From: Nocardiopsis kunsanensis DSM 44524
Lineage (GTDB): Bacteria > Actinomycetota > Actinomycetes > Streptosporangiales > Streptosporangiaceae
Assembly (NCBI RefSeq): GCF_000340965.1
Contig: NZ_ANAY01000003.1
Location: 1-64,000, forward strand
Direction: 5' to 3'
DNA length: 64,000 nucleotides
Below, piece after piece: positions 1 to 8,613 of the stretch. Each line of letters begins with the position of its first letter. The first letter of the stretch is position 1. A program made the translations under genes and the position numbers. The notes under the pieces are model-generated. The model was not told the origin of the DNA and did no database searches. It saw nothing but the letters and a program-made list of their open reading frames with translations.

Positions 1-1340
1 GCACCCAGCCAGTGCTGGACCAGGAAGGTGCCGTGGAAGCCCAGGAACAGCAGCCAGAACTGGGCCTTGCCCAGCTTCTCGTCGAGCATCTTCCCGGTGA
101 ACTTGGGCCACCAGAAGTAGAACCCGGCGAACATCGCGAAGACCACGGTGCCGAAGACCACGTAGTGGAAGTGGGCCACCACGAAGTAGGAGTCGGTGAC
201 GTGGAAGTCGATCGGCGGGGAGGCCAGCAGGACCCCGGTCAGACCGCCGAAGAGGAAGGTGGCCAGGAACCCCAGCGAATACAGCATCGGCGTCTCGAAG
301 GTGAGCTGCCCGCGCCACATGGTGCCGGCCCAGTTGAAGAACTTCACCCCGGTCGGTACCGCGATGAGGAAGCTCATGAACGAGAAGAACGGCAACAGCA
401 CCGCGCCGGTCGGGAACATGTGGTGCGCCCACACGGTCATGGACAGACCGGCGATGGCGATGGTGGCCGCCACCAGACCCTTGTAACCGAAGATCGGCTT
501 GCGGCTGAACACCGGCAGGACCTCGGTGACGATGCCGAAGAACGGCAGCGCGATGATGTAGACCTCGGGGTGCCCGAAGAACCAGAACAGGTGCTGCCAC
601 AGGATGGCGCCTCCGTGTTCCGGGGCGTAGACATGCGTACCGACCATACGGTCCGCGCCCAGGGCGACCAGGGCACCGGTCAGCACGGGAAAGGCCAGGA
701 GCACCAGAATGCTGGTCAGCAGCGAGTTCCAGGTGAAGATCGACATGCGGAAGGCCGTCATACCGGGCGCGCGCATGCACACACCGGTGGTGATGAAGTT
801 GACGCTGCCCAGGATCGTGCCCAGGCCGGAGACGATCAGGCCCATGACCCACAGGTCACCGCCCAGCCCCGGTGAACGCACCGCGTCCGAGAGGGGGTTG
901 TAGGCGAACCATCCGAAACTGGCCGCACCGCCGGGCGTGACGAACCCGGCGATGACCAGGAGCCCGCCGAAGAGGAACAGGTAGTAGCTGAACAGGTTCA
1001 TCCTCGGGAAAGCCACGTCGGGCGCGCCGATGTGCAGCGGCATGATCACGTTCGAGAACCCGATGAAGAGCGGGGTCGCGAACAGCAGCAGCATGATCGT
1101 GCCGTGCATCGTGAAGAACTGGTTGAACTCCTCGTGCGTCCAGAGCTGCATGCCCGGTGCGAACAGTTCCAGTCGAATGAGCAGCGCCAGCAGACCTGCG
1201 AAGAGGAAGAACCCGAACGAGGTGATCAGGTACATGTACCCGATCACCTTGTGGTCGGTCGACGTCAGCCAATTGACGATCATCGACCCCTTGCGGGTGG
1301 TCTCCCCGGTCCTCTGCGGCGTCTCCTGGTCCAGCGCCAC
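1..1340 (-). CDS. ctaD: Cytochrome c oxidase subunit I, 5' part (cut by window edge)
   Basis: This is the catalytic heme-copper subunit of the aa3-type terminal oxidase in the cytoplasmic membrane, which reduces O2 with electrons from cytochrome c or the bc1 complex. The visible 446 codons carry the low-spin heme histidine in TMHGT (about residue 79), the CuB His-Tyr motif GHPEVY, the paired HH before MFPTG, and the late HFHYV motif, all set in many hydrophobic segments. The start is GTG at 1340, with GGGGGAG just upstream. The family is usually about 570 residues long, so roughly the last 120 codons lie outside the window. No frame disruption is seen. Confidence 0.97.
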   Translation of the reverse strand, partial: MALDQETPQRTGETTRKGSMIVNWLTSTDHKVIGYMYLITSFGFFLFAGLLALLIRLELFAPGMQLWTHEEFNQFFTMHGTIMLLLFATPLFIGFSNVIMPLHIGAPDVAFPRMNLFSYYLFLFGGLLVIAGFVTPGGAASFGWFAYNPLSDAVRSPGLGGDLWVMGLIVSGLGTILGSVNFITTGVCMRAPGMTAFRMSIFTWNSLLTSILVLLAFPVLTGALVALGADRMVGTHVYAPEHGGAILWQHLFWFFGHPEVYIIALPFFGIVTEVLPVFSRKPIFGYKGLVAATIAIAGLSMTVWAHHMFPTGAVLLPFFSFMSFLIAVPTGVKFFNWAGTMWRGQLTFETPMLYSLGFLATFLFGGLTGVLLASPPIDFHVTDSYFVVAHFHYVVFGTVVFAMFAGFYFWWPKFTGKMLDEKLGKAQFWLLFLGFHGTFLVQHWLG

Positions 1341-1412
1341 GGCTTCTCCCCCGAATGTTTCTCGTCGGTCGGCCCGCTCACCGGGCCGATCCGGTTCTTG
1401 TCCGCAGCGTCC

Positions 1413-1757
1413 TCAGACACCGCCGCGGAAGGTCAGCCGTCCGGCCGTGTCCCTGCCGTAGCGCACCCGGTCGCCGTCGAAGGTCAGTACCTCCAGGTGT
1501 GCACCGGGCAGTCGGCCGTTGGGTGCCACACGCACGCGTGCCCCGTCCATGGGCCCGCCGTACAGCTGGACGCTGCGCGAGGAGCACCACACCAGGGCAC
1601 AGCCCACGACCAGGACCGCGATGGCTACGGCCGCCACCGCGAAATGGACGATCCCGGTGGCGTACCAGGCCGTCAACGACGTGGTGGCGGCGATCATCAG
1701 CACGCAGAGCACCAACCGTTGCCCGTGTTGTTCGCGTGCGGTTGCGGGTCGCTCCAT
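1413..1757 (-). CDS. Small two-helix membrane protein of unknown function
   Basis: This predicted protein of 114 residues starts at ATG 1757, with GGGAGGA 7 nt upstream. Residues about 15-33 and 37-57 form two hydrophobic segments, and a polar C-terminal domain contains a YGGPMDG motif followed by a short beta-rich stretch. I recognise no family with a known role. The gene lies upstream of ctaD on the same strand, 72 nt away, so it could be cotranscribed with the oxidase subunit. It does not resemble the actinobacterial subunit IV (CtaF) beyond being small and membrane-bound. A longer in-frame start at 2216 exists but has no hydrophobic or family support. Confidence 0.6.
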   Translation of the reverse strand: MERPATAREQHGQRLVLCVLMIAATTSLTAWYATGIVHFAVAAVAIAVLVVGCALVWCSSRSVQLYGGPMDGARVRVAPNGRLPGAHLEVLTFDGDRVRYGRDTAGRLTFRGGV

Positions 1758-2063
1758 CTGAGATCCTCCCGGTGGCGGGGCGCGTCCACGGACTCGCGCA
1801 CCCCGGAACGGACGACAGTCGCCGACGCTAGGGCACGTCGGGCGGCGGGGCCGAACGCCGCGACCAAACGGGAGGGTCGTCACCTCCCGCGCCGAACCGG
1901 GTCGAACCCGGCAGGGCGGGCCCCGGTCTCCTGCCGTCGTTCGAGGCCCGCGGCTCCCATGCACGCGGCGGTTCCGGCGGGGTGCTCCGGTTCCCGAGCG
2001 CGAGAGGTCAACGCGGACCCTCCATAACAAGAACGCGTTCCAGCTCAGTGTTAGGTTCCGGAT
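1758..2063. other. Divergent intergenic region, no gene seen
   Basis: This stretch separates the minus-strand membrane protein from the plus-strand amidase. I find no coding region. Its only recognisable element is the -10-like TAGGTT immediately before the amidase start. Confidence 0.5.
2052..2057 (+). promoter_or_regulatory. Putative -10 box of a leaderless amidase transcript
   Basis: TAGGTT lies 6 nt before the ATG at 2064, and no Shine-Dalgarno is visible. This spacing is what a leaderless actinobacterial transcript would show. No convincing -35 was found. Confidence 0.4.
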
Positions 2064-3560
2064 ATGCGAGTCGACGAGTACCTGAAGCACGATGCTGTGG
2101 GCCTGGCAGCGCTGATCCGGCAAGGGCAGATCAGCGCGGACGAGGCACTGAGCGCCGCCATCACCCGGGCCGAGCAGGTCGACCCCCACATCAACGCGAC
2201 CGTCCTGCCCATGCACGCCGAGGCGCGCAGACTCCTCGAGGAAGGACGCCAGGGTCCGCTGGCCGGTGTGCCCTTCCTGCTCAAGGACCTCTTCCAGGAC
2301 TACGCGGGGTTCCCGACCTCAGCGGGCAACCGCGCCCTGCGGCGTGTGCCGGCGACCCGACACTCGGAGGTGGTGCGGCGTTGGCTCGAGGCCGGTCTCG
2401 TACCGTTCGCCAAGACCAACGTGCCCGAGTTCGGGGCCAAGGCCGTGACGGAGCCGCGCGAGTTCGGCCCGGCCCGTAACCCGTGGAACACCGGGCACAC
2501 GCCGGGCGGCTCCTCGGGCGGGTCTGCCGCGGCCGTGGCTGCCGGCGTGGTCCCGGGGGCCAGTGCGAGCGACGGCGGCGGATCGATCCGGATCCCGGCG
2601 GCCTGCTGCGGTCTGTTCGGCCTCAAACCCGGACGCGGCCGGGTACCTTTCGGGCCCGGCTGGGGCGAGCCGATGCACGGGGCCTCGGTCAACGGCACCG
2701 TCACACGCACGGTGCGCGACACCGCGGCGCTGCTGGAAGCGGTGGCCGGGCCTGAGGCGGTCTCCCCCTACCCCATCGCCCCGCCCGAGCGTCCCTACAC
2801 CGAGGAGGTGGGGCGCGCACCGGGACGGCTGCGGATCGGGTTCACCGACCGTTCCCCCTTGGGCACGCGTGTGCACCCGGAGGCGGTCCGGGCAGTACGC
2901 GACGCGGCGGCGCTGCTCGAGGAGCTCGGACACGACGTGGAGGAGGCCGAGCCCGCCATCGACGGGCGCGAGCTGACCGAGGACTTCCTGACCTTGTGGT
3001 ACGGGTCGATGGCCGCGCTCGTGGACGGGATCAAGGCGGACACGGGCTGTTCCGACGACGACTTCGAGCCCGACACGCTCATGCTGGCGGCGATGGGGCG
3101 GGCGCGCACGGCCGCCGACTACGTGCGCGGCAACGAACGCTGGAACAAACACGTGCGGGCGCTGGGTGAGTTCCACTCGCGCTACGACCTGCTGCTCACG
3201 CCCACGATCGCCGGTCCACCGGTGACGGTGGGGCGTCTGGACCCGCCGGCGTGGTTGCGCACGGCCGAGCGGATGCTGGTGCGCACCCGCACCGAGCGGG
3301 TGGTGACCGCGACCGACCTGGTCACCAAGGAGGTCATGAACAACCTGACCGCGACCCCGTTCACGCTGACGGCCAACCTGACGGGGACGCCGGCGATGTC
3401 GGTACCGCTGCACTGGAGCGCTTCGGGACTGCCGCTGGGTGTGCAGTTCGTGGCGCCCGCGGCCGGGGAGGGGTTGCTGCTGCGGTTGGCCTCGCAGCTG
3501 GAGGAGGCACGTCCGTGGGCCGGGCGGTGGCCCGGCGGGATGCCTTCCCCCGAGGTGTGA
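2064..3560 (+). CDS. Amidase-signature family hydrolase
   Basis: This 498-residue enzyme hydrolyses an amide bond through the amidase-signature Ser-cisSer-Lys triad. Lys74 is in LLKDLF, the cis-Ser is Ser151 within GGSSGGSA, and the nucleophile is Ser174 in DGGGSIRIP. Length and domain layout match stand-alone amidases (AmiC/6-aminohexanoate-cyclic-dimer-hydrolase-like) rather than GatA, because no gatB or gatC is nearby. It is cytoplasmic, with no signal peptide. The gene stands alone, with an SDR gene 266 nt downstream on the same strand. The substrate cannot be told from sequence. The start at 2064 is supported by the -10 box 6 nt upstream. Confidence 0.9.
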   Translation: MRVDEYLKHDAVGLAALIRQGQISADEALSAAITRAEQVDPHINATVLPMHAEARRLLEEGRQGPLAGVPFLLKDLFQDYAGFPTSAGNRALRRVPATRHSEVVRRWLEAGLVPFAKTNVPEFGAKAVTEPREFGPARNPWNTGHTPGGSSGGSAAAVAAGVVPGASASDGGGSIRIPAACCGLFGLKPGRGRVPFGPGWGEPMHGASVNGTVTRTVRDTAALLEAVAGPEAVSPYPIAPPERPYTEEVGRAPGRLRIGFTDRSPLGTRVHPEAVRAVRDAAALLEELGHDVEEAEPAIDGRELTEDFLTLWYGSMAALVDGIKADTGCSDDDFEPDTLMLAAMGRARTAADYVRGNERWNKHVRALGEFHSRYDLLLTPTIAGPPVTVGRLDPPAWLRTAERMLVRTRTERVVTATDLVTKEVMNNLTATPFTLTANLTGTPAMSVPLHWSASGLPLGVQFVAPAAGEGLLLRLASQLEEARPWAGRWPGGMPSPEV

Positions 3561-3826
3561 GAGGCGGCGGACCCGAACCCATGAGGGGTCCCGGGCGGGC
3601 CCCGGAAGGCGTGTGGGGCGGTCGGACACAACGGCGCATCCGCCCCTCCGGTGCGGCCGGCGGCCACGGAGGCGGGAAACGGCGTGCTCACCCCCGGCGT
3701 GGGCGCGACCGTTCTTCCACCGCCGCGCCGGACACCCCGTGGGTGTGCGGCACGGCCTGCGCCGCGTACCGAAGAACCGGGATACGGTGCCCACTGCAGC
3801 ACACGGCGCGCAAGAGGGAAGCAATC

Positions 3827-4570
3827 ATGCAGCTGGAAAACCGTACCGTCATTGTCACGGGAGGCGCCGCCGGTATCGGCGGCGCGATCTCGCGTGTCCT
3901 CGTCCGCCGTGGCGCCAAGGTCGTCGCAGTCGACATCGATGCACAGGCCGGGGCGGAACTCGAGACGGAGCTCGGTGACGACGTCGCGTTCATCCAGGCC
4001 GACGTCGGACTGTGGGAGACCGCAGAGCTCGCGGTCGACGCGGCCGTCCGGCGTTTCGGCGGGTTGTCGGGCCTGGTCAACAACGCACACGCCTCACGGC
4101 AGGCGGCATTCGCCGATCTCACGCAGGAGATGTGGGACCTGTCGTTCTCGACCGGCTTCGTCGCGACGCGCAACTTCATGCTCGCCGCCCACCCGCATCT
4201 GGCCGAATCCGGCGGCTCGGTCGTGAACTTCGGCTCGGGCGCCGCGCTCGTCGGCCAGCCGACACAGGCGGCTTACGCCGCTGCGAAAGAAGCCGTCCGC
4301 GGACTCTCACGGGTCGTGGCGAACGAGTGGGCGCAGGAGGACATCCGCGTGAACGTGGTGTGCCCGATGGCGATGACCGCAGGTGTCTCGGAGTGGAGCA
4401 AGGCTGCTCCGGAGCTCTACCAGCAATCGCTCGCGAAAGTGCCGCTCGGCCGTTTCGGCGACCCGGAGACCGACGTTGCGCCGATCGTGGCGTTCCTGCT
4501 CTCGGACGACGCCAAGTACATGACCGGCCAGACGCTCATGGCCGACGGCGGAGCGAACAAACTGTATTGA
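3827..4570 (+). CDS. Short-chain dehydrogenase/reductase (SDR)
   Basis: This is a classical SDR of 247 residues that oxidises or reduces a hydroxy/keto group with NAD(P)H. The cofactor motif TGGAAGIG occupies residues 11-18, the NNAG motif appears as NNAH (85-88), and the catalytic residues are Ser137, Tyr150 and Lys154 in YAAAK. Asp36 at the end of beta-2 favours NAD(H). The start is ATG 3827 with GAGGGA upstream. It converges on the HD-domain/2OG-oxygenase operon, so a shared role is possible but unproven. The substrate is unknown; close relatives are often annotated as 3-oxoacyl-ACP reductase or glucose dehydrogenase without proof. Confidence 0.9.
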   Translation: MQLENRTVIVTGGAAGIGGAISRVLVRRGAKVVAVDIDAQAGAELETELGDDVAFIQADVGLWETAELAVDAAVRRFGGLSGLVNNAHASRQAAFADLTQEMWDLSFSTGFVATRNFMLAAHPHLAESGGSVVNFGSGAALVGQPTQAAYAAAKEAVRGLSRVVANEWAQEDIRVNVVCPMAMTAGVSEWSKAAPELYQQSLAKVPLGRFGDPETDVAPIVAFLLSDDAKYMTGQTLMADGGANKLY

Positions 4571-4663
4571 GGTGTGGGCCCCGTCCCACGCCCCGGCGAG
4601 CGAGCCGGCTCGGAGGGTACGGCGGGCCGTAGCGTAGGCCGGCCGCACCCTCCGGTCACTCGG

Positions 4664-5254
4664 TCACTGTTCCGGGCCCGCGGGCCGTGCTCCCGGGTCG
4701 GAGATCCTGGAGGGCGAAAGGATGCGGCGCACCATCGGCTCGAAGAACTCCAGAGGTTCGCTGGGATAATCGGGGTCGAAGGAGTTCTGGTCGTAGTGGG
4801 CACAGAAGTCCACGGTCGCCTGGTAGAGCGGGTGGTCGCGGTACTGGTCGCGTGCGTGGGGGTCCTGGCCCATGTGGTGGAAGTAGTACACGCCCTGGAA
4901 GAGACCGTGGTGCTTGACGATCCAGTAGTTGCGTTCGGACACGTACGGACGCAACAAGGCGGCAGCGACTTCGGAATGGTTGGCGGGGGCGAGGATGTCC
5001 CCGATGTCGTGCAGCAGCACGCACACCACGGTCTCCTCGTCCTCACCGGCCCGGTGGGCACGGGTGGCCGCCTGGAGGCAATGGCCGAGACGGGTGACCT
5101 TGTAACCGCTGGGTACGTCCATCCGGCCCAGCCAGTCCAGTACGCGGTCGGGGAAATGCTCCAGCTCGGCGGCCTCGATACGGTCGAGGAAGGCGTACTC
5201 CTCCGCGGTGCCCTCGGACATGCGGATGAAGTCGACGGTCTGTTCGGATGTCAT
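4664..5254 (-). CDS. HD-domain protein, candidate PhnZ/TmpB-type diiron oxygenase
   Basis: This 196-residue HD-fold protein shows the expected ligand order His58, His82-Asp83 (LLHDIGD), His93 (ANHSE), His115/116 (KHHGLFQ) and a late Asp in HYDQNSFD (Asp155). The 24-residue step from the first His to the HD pair matches what I recall of PhnZ, the oxygenase that splits the C-P bond of 1-hydroxyphosphonates. It overlaps the upstream 2OG-oxygenase gene by 4 nt (ATGA), the arrangement known for PhnY-PhnZ and TmpA-TmpB. Seven residues before His58, where PhnZ has a substrate-lid Glu, there is Tyr51, so the substrate may differ. The alternative is an ordinary HD phosphohydrolase, which the operon context makes less likely. 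Confidence 0.7.
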   Translation of the reverse strand: MTSEQTVDFIRMSEGTAEEYAFLDRIEAAELEHFPDRVLDWLGRMDVPSGYKVTRLGHCLQAATRAHRAGEDEETVVCVLLHDIGDILAPANHSEVAAALLRPYVSERNYWIVKHHGLFQGVYYFHHMGQDPHARDQYRDHPLYQATVDFCAHYDQNSFDPDYPSEPLEFFEPMVRRILSPSRISDPGARPAGPEQ

Positions 5255-6435
5255 GCCGTGGCCTCCAGGGCGGGTGCGGTGGCTGACAGGGGCATGTGCT
5301 CACCGCGCAACACGCGCCGGTGGGCCATCAGGTCGTCCCATTCCATGTAGACGTCCTGGAGGTGCCGGGCGCCGCTGCCGGGCTCGAACGGCATCCGCCC
5401 GTGCAGGACCCGGTGACTGTGCACGGTCATCAGGTCGCCGTCGGTGTTCTTGAAGGCCAACTTGAAACGGTCGCTGTCGATCAGCGAGCCGAGCACGCGG
5501 TAGGCGGCGTAGAACGGTTCGACCTGTTCGAAAGGAACGTCGAGCGGCAGGGCGAGCTGGTTGGAGTATCGGAACGTGCGCACCCGGCCCTCCGTGTCGA
5601 GCTGCACCATGGGGGCTCTGGCCTGGGTGTCCTCGGTCTCGCTGAAGAGCTGGTAGGGCACCGGTGTCTCGACCAGGACCCGGAAGTGCTCAGGATGCTG
5701 CTGCCGCATCTCCTCCAGCACGGCCCAGCCGTCGACCAGTGTGCTCTGGCCCCCCTCGGCCTGATTGACCAAGAAGTGCAGCAGCTGCACGGACGGCGGC
5801 CACGAGTAGCTGGGCAGGTCGGTGTGCGGCTTGAGCTCGAAGGGGGTGTGGGCGACGTTGTAGCCGGCGGGGTCGTGCCGTACGTCGTGGACGCGGGCGA
5901 AGGCCACCTCCCGCACGTGTCCGAGGCTCTGGGCGAACCGCTCGACCTCCCCGTCGGTCGAGGGCACCCCGCGCACGATCGCCGCGCCGTAGTCGCGCAG
6001 CGCGTCCAGGTAGGCGAGTCGCCCCTCGGTGTCGCCGACCACGGACGCGTGGTCGAAGGCCGGCAGTGATCCGAGCGAGGCGTCCCACAGGCGGGGGCTG
6101 TGGCGGCGGGCAGCCCGCGCGTGCTCGGAGTAGTCGTGGCGTTCCAGCCAGGCCGTGGAGTAGGTGGCCACGTGCCCGTCGTTCCACTCGATCCACAACC
6201 CCTCGGAAGGATCGAAGTGCGCGGCGAGCGGAGCGATGTCCTCACGGATCGCTGCCGTGTACTGCTTGCGCTCCCCGGTCTGCTGCACGCGGGCCTCACC
6301 GGACCAGCTGTTGTCCCGCAGCCAGATGTAGTGGAAGCAGGCCGAGCCCCCGGGAAGCTCGACGGTGAGGCTGCGCTCGCCGAGCCGGATCGGGCCGCGA
6401 TGGTGCTCGGCCCGGGTCGGTGTGTGCTGCTGCAT
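5251..6435 (-). CDS. Gamma-butyrobetaine-hydroxylase-like 2-oxoglutarate oxygenase (TmpA-like)
   Basis: This 394-residue Fe(II)/2-oxoglutarate oxygenase has the BBOX/TauD fold. The iron facial triad is His204-x-Asp206 (HTDLPSY) and His345 (VLHGR), and Arg357 is placed to bind 2-oxoglutarate. The N-terminal DUF971-like domain keeps the WLRDN and DGH landmarks, but the zinc-binding cysteines of gamma-butyrobetaine hydroxylase are absent (WLRDNSWSG instead of a Cys cluster). Coupled by a 4-nt overlap to an HD oxygenase gene, it most resembles TmpA, which hydroxylates 2-trimethylaminoethylphosphonate before C-P cleavage to glycine betaine. The start ATG 6435 has AGGAG upstream. A carnitine-pathway role is the main alternative. 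Confidence 0.75.
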   Translation of the reverse strand: MQQHTPTRAEHHRGPIRLGERSLTVELPGGSACFHYIWLRDNSWSGEARVQQTGERKQYTAAIREDIAPLAAHFDPSEGLWIEWNDGHVATYSTAWLERHDYSEHARAARRHSPRLWDASLGSLPAFDHASVVGDTEGRLAYLDALRDYGAAIVRGVPSTDGEVERFAQSLGHVREVAFARVHDVRHDPAGYNVAHTPFELKPHTDLPSYSWPPSVQLLHFLVNQAEGGQSTLVDGWAVLEEMRQQHPEHFRVLVETPVPYQLFSETEDTQARAPMVQLDTEGRVRTFRYSNQLALPLDVPFEQVEPFYAAYRVLGSLIDSDRFKLAFKNTDGDLMTVHSHRVLHGRMPFEPGSGARHLQDVYMEWDDLMAHRRVLRGEHMPLSATAPALEATA

Positions 6436-6534
6436 GGGTCACTCCTGAACTACTGGTGTCCGTTCGGAACCTGACCCCAGTCTCCGAGCCCCGTCCTGTG
6501 CGGCACAAACGTTCGAACACGGCCCTGAGACCAC

Positions 6535-6573
6535 CGAAAAGTGTTGCTCGAAAAGTGGAAACCGCCATAGCCT
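6535..6573 (+). promoter_or_regulatory. Divergent control region: CGAAAAGTG repeats and lysR promoter
   Basis: Two direct copies of CGAAAAGTG lie at 6535-6543 and 6549-6557, with a 14-nt period. Between and beside them is a plausible promoter for the LysR gene: TTGCTC (6544-6549), 18 nt, TAGCCT (6568-6573), with the ATG 8 nt further on. A palindromic GTTCGAAC also sits at about 6510-6517. The repeats are the best candidates for the regulator's binding site. Confidence 0.45.
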
Positions 6574-6581
6574 CGTGCTCA

Positions 6582-7514
6582 ATGCGTATGACACTTCCCC
6601 CGCTGCCGGGGCTTCAGGCGTTCGAGGCCACGGCCAGGCTGGGCAGCATCACCGCTGCGGCCGAGGAGCTGCATCTGTCCCCCTCCGCGGTCAGCCGGCG
6701 GCTGCGGACCACGGAGACCCATCTGGGGGTCACCCTCTTCGAGCGCCGGGCCCGCAGTGTGAACCTGACGGCGATGGGACGGGCCTACCTGCCCACCGTG
6801 CGCGCCGCCTTCGACGACATGGCCGTGGGCACCGCCGGCCTGTTCGGCCCGCCGAGCCGACGGCGGTTGACGGTACGTGTGCAGATCTCCTACGCCGCCA
6901 CCTGGCTGATGCCCCGCCTGCAGAACTTCCACGACGCCCATCCGCACATCGACCTGCGCGTCCTCAACGCCATCTGGGCGGACGCCGTCCCCCCGAACGA
7001 AGTCGACCTGGAGATCCGCCACGGCAGCGGGAACTGGGAAGGTTTCACCGCCGACCTCCTGCACGAGGACCACGCCGTCATCGTGGCCTCACCCGACCAC
7101 CTGCAGGAGTACGGCCCGATCACCGGACCGACCGGCCTGCACCAGCGCCCCCGGGTGCACGTCCTCGGCTACGACGACCTGTGGCAACGGGTCCTCCCCC
7201 GCCCCGTCCCCGTGGAAGAGGCCGGGGCGGGGGCGGCCGCCGCGACCATCACCCTCGACACCTCCATCGCCGCCACCCAGTTCGCCGCCGCAGGCCGGCA
7301 CTGCGCACTCGTGCCCGAACGCTTCGCCCGCACGGCGGTGCGCAGCGGACAACTCGTCCTCCTCCACGACCAGAGGGTCCCCATGCACCAGGCCCACTAC
7401 CTGCTCCAGCGTGAAGGAACCCCACAACTGAGCCCGGAGGCGCGCGCCTTCGTCCAATGGCTCATCCGCCAGGACATCGAGGATCCTCCCCTGCAGCTCG
7501 CAGCACCACAGTGA
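6582..7514 (+). CDS. LysR-family transcriptional regulator (GcvA-like)
   Basis: This 310-residue LysR protein has an N-terminal winged HTH (about residues 8-66, motif ITAAAEELHLSPSAVSRR) and a periplasmic-binding-like effector domain from about residue 95. It is transcribed away from the oxygenase/HD operon across a 146-nt gap, the standard layout for a LysR regulator controlling a divergent catabolic operon, so it probably activates that pair in response to its substrate. A second ATG at 6588 is also possible. No Shine-Dalgarno is present, but a -10-like TAGCCT lies 8 nt upstream, consistent with a leaderless mRNA. Confidence 0.9.
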   Translation: MRMTLPPLPGLQAFEATARLGSITAAAEELHLSPSAVSRRLRTTETHLGVTLFERRARSVNLTAMGRAYLPTVRAAFDDMAVGTAGLFGPPSRRRLTVRVQISYAATWLMPRLQNFHDAHPHIDLRVLNAIWADAVPPNEVDLEIRHGSGNWEGFTADLLHEDHAVIVASPDHLQEYGPITGPTGLHQRPRVHVLGYDDLWQRVLPRPVPVEEAGAGAAAATITLDTSIAATQFAAAGRHCALVPERFARTAVRSGQLVLLHDQRVPMHQAHYLLQREGTPQLSPEARAFVQWLIRQDIEDPPLQLAAPQ

Positions 7515-7538
7515 CCCCGGCCCCGGGTCCATGGCGGA

Positions 7539-8555
7539 TCACCCCTTGGGCGGGGCGGTGCTGTCCCTCTCGACCAGGCGGGTGGACAGCTCCACCCGGG
7601 TCGTCTCGGGCTCGTTGCCGTTGATGAGGTCGAACAGCATACGTGTGGCGAACTGGGCCATGTCGCGCAGCGGCTGGCGGACCGTGGTGAGGGAAGGGGT
7701 CACCTGTCGGGCCTCGGGCAGGTCGTCGAAACCCACCACCGAAACCTCCTCGGGCACGTGCAGGCCCCGTTTGTGGAGGGCGTCGTAGACACCGCTGGCC
7801 ATCTGGTCCGAACCGGCGAAGATCGCCGTGGGCGGCTCGGGCAGGTCGAGGAGTTCCCCGGTCAGCTCCTCACCGGTCCCGGGCAGGAAGTCACCGTGGC
7901 GGATGTAGCCCTCCGGTACGCCGATCCCGGCACCGCGCATGGCGCTGCGGTAGCCGTCCACACGGGCCCGGCTGCACATGACGTCGGAGGGTCCGGCAAG
8001 GGTGGCGATGCGCTCGTGGCCCAGTCCGAGCAGGTGTTCGGTGGCCGTCAGGCCGCCGTCCCAATTGGCCGCGCCCACGGCGGGGATACTGCTCGCAGGG
8101 CTGCCGACGGGGTCGACGCTCACCACGGAGACACCCAGGGCATCGAGCTGGTCCTGCTGCTGTGCGGAGAGTTCGGAGTGGGCCAGGACCACGCCGTCGC
8201 AACAACGCGCGCGGACGTTCTCCAACCATTTGCGGCCCGGCCTGCTGCGTTTTCGATCGTGGACGGCGGAGACGACCACGCCGAAACCGGCCTCGTGCGT
8301 GACCTCCTCGACCCCTGCGATGATCTCCAGCGCCCACGGGCTGGTCAGGTCCGGGAACACGAGGTCGATGAGCCCGACAGCACGGCGTTCCCCGTTGCCG
8401 CGCGGTTGGTAGCGGTGCTTCTCGAGGAGTTGTTCCACCCGGCGGCGGGTGGTCGCGGCAACGTCCAGACGGCCGTTGATGACCTTGGAGACGGTGGAGA
8501 CGGAGACCCCCGCTTCACCTGCGATCTCGGACAGGGTGGGGTGCTGCTTCGCCAT
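7539..8555 (-). CDS. LacI-family repressor of the adjacent xylo-oligosaccharide locus
   Basis: This 338-residue LacI-family protein has an N-terminal HTH (LSEIAGEAGVSVSTVSKV, about residues 7-24), a hinge helix and a periplasmic-binding-like sugar domain containing GFDDLPEA near the C terminus. The ATG at 8555 has GAGGAG 5 nt upstream; a longer in-frame ORF extends to 8657 but would place codons before the HTH and over an operator. It diverges from an ABC sugar importer and GH43 gene. Two CGAAAA-type palindromes in the intergenic region are its likely binding sites, including autoregulation. The probable inducer is xylobiose or another xylo-oligosaccharide (inference). Confidence 0.92.
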   Translation of the reverse strand: MAKQHPTLSEIAGEAGVSVSTVSKVINGRLDVAATTRRRVEQLLEKHRYQPRGNGERRAVGLIDLVFPDLTSPWALEIIAGVEEVTHEAGFGVVVSAVHDRKRSRPGRKWLENVRARCCDGVVLAHSELSAQQQDQLDALGVSVVSVDPVGSPASSIPAVGAANWDGGLTATEHLLGLGHERIATLAGPSDVMCSRARVDGYRSAMRGAGIGVPEGYIRHGDFLPGTGEELTGELLDLPEPPTAIFAGSDQMASGVYDALHKRGLHVPEEVSVVGFDDLPEARQVTPSLTTVRQPLRDMAQFATRMLFDLINGNEPETTRVELSTRLVERDSTAPPKG

Positions 8556-8613
8556 GTGTCTCCTCGTCGCTGTGGGGGCGGCTCCCACCTTCCCCTCTGC
8601 GACAGATCCTATC

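Noticed and set aside
1895..1925. Sequence resembling a tRNA T-arm (GGGTCGAACCC)
   Set aside because: No acceptor, D or anticodon arms can be built around it. No tRNA was found elsewhere in the window.
5251..6435. Simple carnitine-biosynthesis interpretation of the BBOX-like gene
   Set aside because: No carnitine genes are nearby, the zinc cysteines are missing, and the overlapping HD-oxygenase-like partner fits phosphonate chemistry better.
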